30,555 bases of DNA from Carex sylvatica (taxonomy: Eukaryota > Streptophyta > Magnoliopsida > Poales > Cyperaceae): NCBI GenBank assembly GCA_964058845.1, contig CAXKVR010000622.1, forward strand, positions 1-30,555, in the 5' to 3' direction. Position numbers and translations under genes: made by a program. Under the pieces are notes generated by a model, which did not search any database, was not told the origin of the DNA, and saw only the letters and a program-made list of their open reading frames with translations. Of this stretch, positions 22,018 to 30,555 are shown in pieces (position 1 is the stretch's first letter; each line of letters begins with the position of its first letter).

Positions 22018-22512
22018 GGCCGGTTTATTTGGTTTTTAACCGAACCAAAATTTTTTAGTTCAAACGGTTCGGTTTTTCGGTTTATTTAGTTCGATTCGGT
22101 TTAAATTTTGTTACTGTTCGGTTTTTTCTGTTTGGTTCGATTTGTGATATCAGAAAACTGTAGAAACCGAACCGACCGAATATCATAACCCAGACACCCA
22201 GTTTATATATGACCCGTTCGCCCCTTGTCCCCCTCTAAGTCTCTGACTCTCTTCTCTCCGCACCCCTAAATCCCTAATCCTAACTTCTCCAAAATTCAAA
22301 TCCCGTCTTCACTGTTCGTGCAATCCCTCCCCCTCTTCGCGCCTTCTGATAAGCATAAATTATATAACTATTCTATCTTGTTTCTATCATAAAATAGCTC
22401 CAAATATCTTGTACTTTGAATATAAAGTGAATAAAATACACCTAGAATCAAGTTATTGTAGTTGCTTGGCTTTAGAATGTAGGAAAAGATGAAAATTACA
22501 GAAAATACTTCC

Positions 22513-22835
22513 CAGTGCGGGTCATCCACCCGCACTCACACACAGTGCGGACGCACTCCTCACTTAGCCAAATTTCCACCATCTCAGCGCAATCCAGAAA
22601 AAGTCCGAGCCCAGTGCATCCGCACTCAGAATCCAGTGCGGCCCAGCAACCCGCACTCAGCACTTAGCCGATTTCAGAACTGTGCGTCACATGCTCCAGT
22701 GCGGGTCATCCACCCGCACTCATATACAGTGCGGACGCACCAAAAGTAATGCGCAGAATTTTTAGACTGATAAAAAAGAAAACTTCAATTCAGTGTGGAT
22801 GATCCACCCGCACTCATATACAGTGCGGACGCACT
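22513..22835. repeat. GTGCGG/CCGCAC hairpin array in the solo LTR
   Basis: Three copies of a 44-bp unit lie at 22513-22556, 22697-22740 and 22791-22834. Each is a 23-bp palindrome (arms AGTGCGGGT and ACCCGCACT, loop CATCC; the third copy has AGTGTGGAT) followed by a spacer and CAGTGCGGACGCAC. Further half-motifs lie between. The 23-bp palindrome differs from the chromovirus copy at 7986-8008 at a single base, as judged by eye. Confidence 0.85.
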
Positions 22836-23575
22836 AAACCCACAGACTGCCAGAATTACACATTTTCAACACGGATTCTATTTTTGGCGAGCCAAGGGCG
22901 GTTTTTGACAGCTAAATTTGGACACATCAGTCCAGAAAATAAGTAAAAAATAACACCCACTAACCCCACCTTCTAGCCTCTAAATCGGCATAGTCCTTTG
23001 CTATAAAAGAGGGAGTTCTTTCCCATTCAAGGGGAGTTACACCATACACCTCACATCTCTCTCTCACATCTCACATCCAATTTCCATTGAGATATAGCGA
23101 TAAATCTGCAGCCATTCTAGGATTTTCGGAAGCTTTTCAAGAAATGAGAAGAAGGTTCAAGCAAGAAGAAGGCAAGATTTAGGTTCTTGATTCAATAAAG
23201 GGTGTAACTATTTCTTTATTTCATTTCTTCTTATTTTTGCCAACTTTTGTAATGGATCTCTCCAAGAGAGAGTAGATCTCTTTCTAGGGGTTTAGGTCAA
23301 TGCATGAACTTGTTTAATTGTATCTTATTCGGTTATTTGTTTTTATTATGATTGTTTTATGGGATTTGATGCTAATTTCTGAGATTTATAATTTGTGTTA
23401 ACTACATAATTAGTACTTAAAATCGATGTAGTTCTGCTTTGGATTCGAAAGAACCAAAGAAGCTAGGACGAGAGGAGAGTACCAATTATGAACACAAATA
23501 CCTTAGGTTTTGATTAAGATCTAACCAACTGCGAAATCAAACCGGAACTATAGAAATTAGGGTTAGGAACTTGGT

Positions 23576-23736
23576 GAAGAACGTAACTGTGAAGTCATAC
23601 CCTTATTAGGACATCTCAAATTGAATCAGATATTGGTATGAAGGACGTAACTGTGAAGTACCAATATTTGAGGAGAGGAGAGACTAACAAGAGCTTATGG
23701 TCTAGGTAGCTAGGATGAAGGACGTAACTGTGAAGT
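23576..23736. repeat. Three dispersed copies of a 20-bp direct repeat
   Basis: GAAGRACGTAACTGTGAAGT occurs at 23576-23595, 23640-23659 and 23717-23736, within the likely U5 or leader part of the solo LTR. Spacing is 64 and 77 bp, so this is not a simple tandem array. Confidence 0.85.
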
Positions 23737-24218
23737 CCGAATTGCTTAGGCACGTTATTAATTCACGAAAGTGACCCTTAATGACATATTAGGTTAGAAA
23801 CCTCATCAAATCATACATGAATTTAAACAAATACCAAATAGATAGAATTAACAAAGGATTGTAGACCGAATACCCCTAGATCTCTTTAAACTTGAAAGCA
23901 AACCAATCTTTACTTTATTTATTTTATTTACATCTATTGTTTACAATTCTTCTCGGGTATTGAACCCAATTTAGAATTATTTAAACAAACTCCCCCTTAT
24001 TTTATTCTATTGCACTTACTTCTTTTTATTATTTTCTGAAATTAGTTGATTAAGTCTAAACCTAGTAATTGTCCATATTCCCTGTGGATCGATACCCGAT
24101 AATATACTGCACGGTAGGATTATATACTTGCAATCTGAACTAAAAGTGTATTTAAGGTTAAAAGGTACAGTTTGCTGTACTGAAACTTTGTACTATACAT
24201 TTCTGGTGCAACACCTTC

Positions 24219-25474
24219 ACCTGGTCAAATTGGCGAACGTCACCTTACCTGCTCGCGCAATCCTACTCCTGTCGCTACATGCCTATACCTTACCTGCTCA
24301 TCCGTCAAATCGTCAAAATCCAGCCGCACGATGTTGCGCTTCATAGCAAAGGTATGAACTCGATTCATTCTCATTTTAGATGTTCTTTATGACTTTATCA
24401 ATCTCTCATTCTCTCTGACTCTCTCTCTCTCATTCTCTCTCAGAGTCTCAGACAGTTCAATTTCCCTCTCTGATTCTCTCATCTTTGAGTCCTTTTCCTC
24501 TTATTTATCTGTTGTTTTTTGGAAGAAATTTCTCTCACGTAAGCTAATTTCTTGTTTTTGTTTCTAAATCTATTTGGCCAACAAACCCAACAAAAGCAAT
24601 CAGAAATTCAGAATCATAAATTAGTAAAATAATTTAATTTGTTTGATTTCTTGTCTCCTATCAGAGTTGAGTATTTTAATTTGAATATTAAATATTTCAG
24701 TTTCGTATTAAAAAATCTGAAAGCAAATACTATTTTCTCATTTTTTTTGTTTGTATGCCAGGATAAGTTCTTATTAAGAACTACAATTACAAAGCAAAGA
24801 GAAGAAGACTATTGCATTAAGAAGTGAGTACTAATATTATGAAATTTTTATTTGTTTCAGATCAGTATATTATTTGCTAGATTATTTCATTAAGGTTGAA
24901 ATCTTATAATGTTTGGATCTGGTAATAACTGTCATACACTTTTTTACTTGGTTTGTAATTTTTTTTTATCTATGTGAAGCATAGTGAACTTTGCAAGGTT
25001 GCAAATGTCTTCTATTTTTCTTTTATGTAAGGTAATATAGTTGAACAATTGGAAAAATGCTTCATTGTTGGAAACATACTTGTTTAAAATGGTGTCATGC
25101 CATTATAAACCTTCTTTTTTGGTTAATTTTTTTTATAAGAAATAGTTGGCTCTGCCATTATTAAATACAAGTAAATGACATATAATAAACTTTTTAAACT
25201 CATATTACTTGCTTGATGTCAACTCAACCTTGAAAGGAAGTATCTACTATGCAAAGATTGCATTTGCCTCTTATTTTGTATCTAATTTTAATTTTATTTC
25301 TCATTTGGGAAACATGTGTGGGCTGCTGTTATTTTTATTGTCTGTTATTTTTATTGTCGTAACTTACAACCTTATTCAAATTCTCTACATACAATATCCT
25401 CACGTATTTTAATTTTCAGATTCTCTACATACAATATTATTGATATGTTCTCATCTATAATTTCTTTTTTATAG
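24219..25474 (+). other. hAT 5' region with probable intron before the transposase start
   Basis: A donor-like AAAG/GTATGA at 24351-24352 and a strong pyrimidine-rich acceptor TTTTTTATAG ending at 25474 would define an intron that joins a leader exon directly to the transposase ATG. A CT-rich tract lies at about 24416-24480. No coding exon is recognised. Confidence 0.45.
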
Positions 25475-27512
25475 ATGGCTGAACAAGGGACTCAAGTTGC
25501 TCAAACTGATAGTTCTGTGCAGCCAGCTGTGGTTGATGCACCTGAAATTGAGAGCTCCAGCTGTAGAAGAAAGAGGAAAGCCGTAAGACCAAGGTCTGAA
25601 GTATGAAAAGAGTTTTACTAAGTTTAAGGACGATAAAGGTAATGAAAAAGCAAGGTGTAATTTTTGTGAAAAAGAGTTTTTTTTTTCTGATTCAAACAAA
25701 AATGGCACATCAAGTTTGAAAACTCACATGCCAAAATGTAAGGGAAAAGAAGATAATAAACAAGCACTTCTATCATTTGAGCAAAGTACTGTAGGGGCTA
25801 GTGGTACAACAATTAGTGCATGGAGATTTGATCCAGATGCTATCAAACAAGCGCTTGCTTGTATGATCATCTTAGATGAACTTCCTTTCTCTTTTGTCGA
25901 AAGAGAAGGGTTTAGAAAGTTTGTGTCAATAGCTTGTCCTTGATTTCGTATACCGAGTCGATCCACCATTTCTGAATTTTTGTCCAGTTTCGAGTCATAG
26001 TGGTAGAGAAATTGGATTGGCTATAGAGAAGTGCTTGTTTGAATGGGAAATTGATAAGATTTTTACTGTTACCGTTGATAATGCAAGTTCAAATGATCTT
26101 GCAATTGAATGGTTAAAGAAGAAAATCACTAATTGGGGTACGGGTATTTTAAATGGAAAACATCTACACATGAGGTGTATTGCCCATATCGTTAATCTAG
26201 TGGTCCAAGATGGTTTGAAAGAAATGTCTAGTTCGATTGCTAAAATTCGAGTTGCTGTAAAATATGTGAAACAATCTCCAAAAAGGTTACATAAGTTCAA
26301 AGAATGTGTGATCATGGAAAAGATCGATAGTAAAGCATTGTTGTGTTTAGATGTTCCCACTCGATGGAACTCTACATATATGATGTTGGATGTAGCTTTA
26401 AAATTCTGAAAAGTATTTGAAACTTATGTGGAACAAGATCATAATTTTATTTTTGATCTTGCCAATGAGGGTAAGAAAGAATGTGAGGAGATGGGGCAAA
26501 GTGTAAAAGGTGTCGGTGCACCTACCGAATTAGATTGGAAAAATGCTGAAAAAATAGCAGTTTTTTTAAAACATTTTTATAATCTGACTAATCGGGTTTC
26601 TGGATCACTTTATGTGACTGCTAATATTTTTTTCCATGAAATTACTAATGTTGAGTGCTTGTTACAAAAGTTGAGAGATAGTAATGACATGGAATTAAGT
26701 GTAATGGCCAAAAAAATGTCTGAAAAGTATGACAAGTATTAGGGTAATATTGAGAAAGCTAATACTTTGATCTATATTGCGGATATTCTTGACCCTCGAC
26801 ATAAATTAGAATTAATGGAGTTTGCTCTCATGGAATTATATGACAAAGAAAAGAGTGAAAAAATGGTAAAGAAAGTGAAAGGTGACTTAGTGTTATTATT
26901 TGATGAGTACAAGAGGCTATATGGCTCAACCTTAAATGATAAAGGAAGCAAGAATAACACTCCAGCAGAAGTGACTCTCGATATAGATGATACACAAGTT
27001 ATGGCTTTGAGGTTTAAGAAACACAAATCTGCAACTAATGTAGGAGGGAGTAAGTCGGAGTTAGAGAAATATCTTAATGATGATTTAGAAGTTGATGAAT
27101 CAGATTTTGATATTTTGGGATGGTGGAAGGTTAATGCTCCAAGATTTCCTGTTTTATCACAAATGGCACGCGATGTTCTTGTTGTTCCAGTTTCAACAGT
27201 GGCTTCCGAGTCGACATTTAGTACGGGTGGTCGCATACTTGATGCATTTAGGAGTTCGTTGACCCCAAAAATTGCACAATCTCTGATATGTAGTGAAGAT
27301 TGACTTCGTTCAACATGTCCTGTTGGTGTTGAAGAAAATTTAGAGATTATTGATCAACTTGAAGAAGGTAACTAAATTCAGTTATCTATTACAATTCACT
27401 TTTCAATTCTGGTTAAATTATTTGAATCTCCAACCTTAGCTAATTATATTCTATTTTTGAACTTTCAGAATTTTCCAAAGTAGTATTGGAGAGTGCTTCT
27501 CCAACTCAATAA
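25475..27512 (+). pseudogene. hAT transposase (BED zinc finger, hAT dimerisation domain), decayed
   Basis: The family cuts and pastes hAT elements by binding the termini. The BED finger is visible with Cys codons at 25656 and 25665, His at 25725 and Cys at 25737. Its leading Trp is replaced by TGA at 25604, and a one-base frameshift follows near 25613. FRKFVSIACP is followed by TGA at 25941 and FRIPSR. Near 25978 the frame changes again and a segment is missing: the part with the first catalytic Asp is gone and the sequence jumps to CPVSSHSGREIG. The TVDNASSND motif (Asp at 26077), MRCIAH and TRWNSTY remain. In-frame stops follow at 26407, 26740 and 27301. The C-terminal dimerisation domain (GWWKVNAPRFPVLSQMARD, VASESTFSTGGR) is at about 27118-27300. 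A last intron, 27368-27468, joins to a short exon ending at TAA 27510-27512. Most stops fit TGG or CGA to TGA/TAG transitions. Confidence 0.9.
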
Positions 27513-28440
27513 TTAGTGGTAATTTGCTAAGAATTTGGAGGTAGGCCAGCTCAGATCATTTTGTAAAAATATGTTAGACTGATTACCCTTTTGCTGATTG
27601 TCCTTTTATTGGTGGCAATATTTATTGTAACTATATCTAATTCTCTTTCGTTATGGTTCAAGTTAAGTTGAAAAGTATTGTGCAATGTGCTGCCATGTCA
27701 TACTTGATGGCAGTTAAGTTGGAAATCTGACATGTTTTACTTGTTTTTTCAGTTTTACTAATTTCTCGTTTCAGTTTTACTTTTTTGTACAAGTGCAATT
27801 GTGCAAATACTTGGTGTGCAAATTATGGTGTAATATGAAGAAGATATGCTCATTTAACAGTGGTATACTCTTTCTTTTCTTTTTATAGAATTTTATTACT
27901 TCTATAATTATTTGTTCGATGAATACTAATAAGTTTTAACTCTGCCTATGTCATATTAGACATAGCCGGTCCCAAGCCCGGATAAAAGAGGAGGGTTACA
28001 TTAAAAACTTGAATATTATACTCTTTGGTGTTGGTTGAGCTATCCGGAACCAATTTGAAGTAAATCCAGGTAAAGCAAAGCAAATGGAGCAATAATCTTT
28101 AGTATGAGTTTTGGTGTAGCCTACTTCTTTATCCTGGCTATTTTTTATCACTTTGTAAAATAACTAATTCTCAAGGTCTAAATGTAATTTTATGTTATGC
28201 TCTAAGGCGTTGTATAAGATTTTTCATTTTAATACAATATTGGTCAGAGTTTATCATTGACTTTCAAAAAAGAAGAGAAAATGTTATGTTGTTTTTTTGG
28301 ATTTAGGATGTGCAAGTTTCTTTTGTAATTGAAGGGTGCAAGTTTCTTAAACGAAAATGTATGTAATGTTGGTTTAGGGAACTATACAGTCTGTATTGGT
28401 TGTTAAATATCAGATATACTTTGGTTTGTTCGGTTTAACC
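27513..28440 (+). other. hAT 3' non-coding region
   Basis: AT-rich DNA between the transposase stop and the right subterminal repeats. I see no gene or additional transposon here. Confidence 0.5.
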
Positions 28441-28571
28441 GAACAAACCAAAATTTACTTTGGTTCGGTTTTAATCGATTTATAAGTTCAAATCGGTCGG
28501 TTCGGTTCTATTTTTGAAAACCGAATAAAACTTTGGTTTACCTATTTTATTTCGGTTTGAACCGAACCGAA

Positions 28572-28587
28572 CCGATGAACACCCCTA
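28572..28587 (-). repeat. hAT right terminal inverted repeat
   Basis: Reads TAGGGGTGTTCATCGG on minus. It is preceded inward by a cluster of CGGTTCGGTT / AACCGAACC words from about 28425. Confidence 0.93.
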
Positions 28588-28595
28588 CTCCAGGG
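28588..28595. repeat. hAT target-site duplication CTCCAGGG, right copy
   Basis: Exact repeat of 21994-22001, directly after the right terminus. Confidence 0.93.
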
Positions 28596-29892
28596 TACTC
28601 TATTTTTTTTTTAATAAATCTCCATTCTTATATTAAGCATCTAGATGTTCTAATTCGTCAACAATTTTATTTTAAAGATAAAATTTTGAATTGAATATCA
28701 AACGCTCCGATTAAATATTCTAATTTTATGCATTCTTTTTATTTTTTTACGTGTGAAAATCTAAATTTATTTAGACACACACTCACCATACGTATTCTCC
28801 ATATATAAATTATATCATCTTTTTGATTAGTCATGATTTCTTTCTATTTTTTAATATCATTTAAATATCATTTAAAGAATATTATATGTCAATTTTTATG
28901 AGATTTTTTTAATGAAAATATGTTAAAAAGATTAAAAAAAAAATTATTTAATATGTTATTTAATGTGTCATTTAAAAAAATGTTATATAATGTAGATGTT
29001 ATTTAAGAAATTTATTTATCATTTAATCTAATTTTTTTTTTCTATAAAATAATATTATTTTGTTCTCTTATAATATGTCTATGTTGCAACACACAATCAC
29101 GATACTAGTATTATTTAATTAGCTATCAATTTTGGAATAGCAATTTGCTCCGGTTCCAACTTTATCCCTTTGTGTTAGGTTGATCGGATCTGACAGATTT
29201 TTTTTTATTTTAAAGTTTAGTATTTAAGCAGAAATATTTATTCATTTTTATTTCATTTTTTTAATTATTTCATTTTTACTATCTTATTATATAGATTTAT
29301 GATCAAACTAGATTGTTGGACAATTACTTTCATTTAGTAATAATGATTAAATGTGTGTTTATTTTTAAAATCTAAAATAAAATTAGGCGAACAATAACGC
29401 TTTTGAGTGTGCTGGATTTGGACGGGGGTTGTTAGCCTGTTACAGTTGAATTCTTAAGATCTAGACAACATGTCCTATTCAGATTTCATGCATCGGGTTC
29501 AACATATTATTTTTCAACTTTTAGTCGTCTAAATTCTTAAGATCTATGATGACTTTCAAATCGAACATAATTTATAAGACGGAACTCGGAAGGCCTAATG
29601 TAAGATTCGGCACAAACCCGACTTAACCTGCTTACACGGTCCATTGCTACTTTAGAGGAACGGGACCCACACCCTTTCTAGATTTACACCCTGGTCGACG
29701 TGTACAAGCCAATCAGCAGCCAGCACATGAGCAACTGACGGATCCGGTCTAATACAATTTAACATGTGAACCGGGCCGGTTCTCGAACAAACGAAGCCGA
29801 CAGGATCTCCTTCTTTTCGGACGAGAGAGATTTCCCCTCTGCAGTTTGCACGGAATCGAAATTCCCTTCATCTCTCTCCGAAGTGTTCTCCC
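28596..29892. other. AT-rich intergenic DNA and promoter/leader of the Bet1-like gene
   Basis: From 28600 to about 29400 the sequence is strongly AT-rich and low in complexity, with recurring ATTTAA/TTATTTA words. From about 29640 it becomes less AT-rich. A CCAAT at about 29708-29712, a GTCGACGTGTAC stretch near 29694-29705 and a CT-rich leader (29800-29890) mark the likely promoter and 5' leader of the gene starting at 29893. The open frame 29766-29963 crosses that start in another frame and has no recognised motif. Confidence 0.5.
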
Positions 29893-30506
29893 ATGGCGAA
29901 TCGCCCATACGATTCTGGTCTTCGATCAAGGTAATCTCCTCGAAAAATCTAATTCGTTGCTGAATTTCAGATATTTATTCTATCCGTGATCTAATTTCTC
30001 CAAATTTCTCGATCCGATTACAGGGAGGCGCTCATGGCCAGACCGTCGTCGAGCTCCGACGAGGTCCAGGTGCAAATTGATCCTATGCATGCTGATCTAG
30101 ATGATCAGATTTATGGCCTCAGAGGCCAGCTTCGCAAACTGAAAGGCGTGAGTTTCAGTTTTTAGTGTTTCTTCAGTCCTTTCAGATCTCGATTGAACTT
30201 AAATTAGATTAATGCAGATATGTTTTGTGTTGGAATTTAGTTTAGGTTATAGCTTTTGATGTTCAACAGGGTCAATATAGTAAAGATTGTTTAATTGGTT
30301 TTGGCCCAAATTATGATTTATTTAGCTCATGTTCAGGTTTAATTATTTGCATGCATATAAATTTGAATTGCACAAAGTTAACTTTGTTTCTTTTCTTAGT
30401 GGCTTGCTTTCATGTTTAATTTTTGCTAAGGTTTTTCTGTGAATTGCAGGTAGCTCTTGAGATAGAATCGGAAGCCAAGTATCAAAATGATTTCATATCT
30501 CAGCTG
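29893..30506 (+). CDS. Bet1-like SNARE protein, first three coding exons (partial gene)
   Basis: Bet1-type Qc-SNAREs act in membrane fusion at the ER-Golgi and within the Golgi. The exons are 29893-29930, 30024-30147 and 30450-30506, all with GT..AG borders. They join in frame to 73 residues: MANRPYDSGLRSREALMARP, an SSSDEVQVQIDPMHADLDD stretch, QIYGLRGQLRKLKG, then VALEIESEAKYQNDFISQL. The SSSDE, IDPMH-DLDDQI and EIxSEAKxQxDF pattern matches the plant Bet1-like subgroup (Arabidopsis At4g14600/At1g29060 type) rather than AtBET11/12. The SNARE heptads begin at the DLDDQI stretch. The rest of the SNARE motif and the C-terminal membrane anchor would be in an exon past the right edge; the donor GTTAGT at 30507 opens the next intron. 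The ATG follows a CT-rich leader. Confidence 0.87.
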
Positions 30507-30555
30507 GTTAGTTTCCAGCATTTCTTTCTGTGCTATGTTTTATTCATATTTTCAT

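Larger units (their letters stand above)
22347..24213. mobile_element. Probable solo LTR (1867 bp) nested in the hAT element
   Basis: The sequence runs from TGATAAGC to GGTGCAACA, has the TG..CA ends of an LTR, and is flanked by CCTTC at 22342-22346 and 24214-24218 (5-bp target duplication). Internal promoter signs on plus are TATAAAA at 23002-23008 and AATAAA at 23194-23199, consistent with a U3-R-U5 order. No coding region or second LTR is present, so unequal recombination between two LTRs is the simplest origin. The family is not identified; the CCTGTGGATCGATACCC stretch near the 3' end resembles U5 regions of some Ty3/Gypsy elements of the Tat/Athila group (weak inference). An end at ACTTGCA (24133) is possible but lacks a matching duplication. 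Confidence 0.72.
22002..28587 (+). mobile_element. hAT superfamily DNA transposon (6586 bp) with a nested solo LTR
   Basis: The left end TAGGGGTGTTCATTGG (22002-22017) and the reverse complement of the right end TAGGGGTGTTCATCGG (28572-28587) match at 15 of 16 bases. CTCCAGGG is duplicated on both sides. The subterminal ~180 bp at each end is packed with CGGTTCGGTT / AACCGAACC words, as is usual for hAT subterminal transposase-binding repeats. A plus-strand, decayed BED-finger/hAT transposase lies at 25475-27512. Removing the nested 22347-24213 insertion and one CCTTC leaves about 4.7 kb, an ordinary length for an autonomous hAT element. The copy is now defective but might be moved in trans, as its termini are intact. 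Confidence 0.95.

Noticed and set aside
22347..24137. Solo LTR ending at ACTTGCA near 24133
   Set aside because: That end has no matching target duplication, whereas ending at 24213 gives CCTTC on both sides with TG..CA termini.

Overview
This is nuclear DNA from a flowering plant, most likely a eudicot. The evidence is introns with GT..AG borders in every host gene, AT-rich intergenic DNA, plant-specific gene families (TIR1/AFB auxin receptor, GEM-like GRAM protein, plant Bet1-like SNARE) and plant transposons. About half of the window is transposable-element DNA. I cannot name the species.

Layout from left to right. Positions 1-644 (minus) hold intron 1 and exon 1 of a TIR1/AFB-type F-box auxin co-receptor; the rest of the gene lies off the left edge. 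Positions 645-5482 are non-coding and AT-rich, with two foldback (MITE-like) elements (1723-1908 and 5080-5287) and small repeats. Positions 5483-15336 are one complete LTR retrotransposon on the minus strand, a Ty3/Gypsy chromovirus resembling the Tekay/Del lineage. It has 2.6-kb LTRs, a TAATT target duplication, an initiator-Met-tRNA primer site, a polypurine tract, an intact RT-RNase H-integrase-chromodomain ORF and a gag broken by one stop codon; I find no protease. Its two LTRs differ by about five transitions and one 12-bp indel, so the insertion is young.

Positions 15337-18184 are non-coding. Positions 18185-20352 (plus) are a complete four-exon GEM-like/GRAM-domain gene. Positions 20880-21402 (minus) are a small two-exon gene of unknown function whose first coding exon is only the ATG. 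Positions 21994-28595 are one hAT DNA transposon with an 8-bp CTCCAGGG target duplication, near-perfect terminal inverted repeats and a decayed BED-finger/hAT transposase. A probable solo LTR (22347-24213, target duplication CCTTC) has inserted inside it. Positions 28596-29892 are AT-rich intergenic DNA plus the promoter region of a Bet1-like SNARE gene. That gene starts at 29893 (plus) and runs off the right edge.

The host genes have no evident joint function; this is ordinary plant gene space split by transposons. The most unusual signal is a 23-bp palindromic hairpin motif (arms AGTGCGGRT and AYCCGCACT around a 5-nt loop). It occurs several times, with similar intervening sequence, in two otherwise dissimilar LTRs: the chromovirus LTR and the solo LTR inside the hAT element. 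This suggests a regulatory or structural module shared or exchanged between retrotransposon families.
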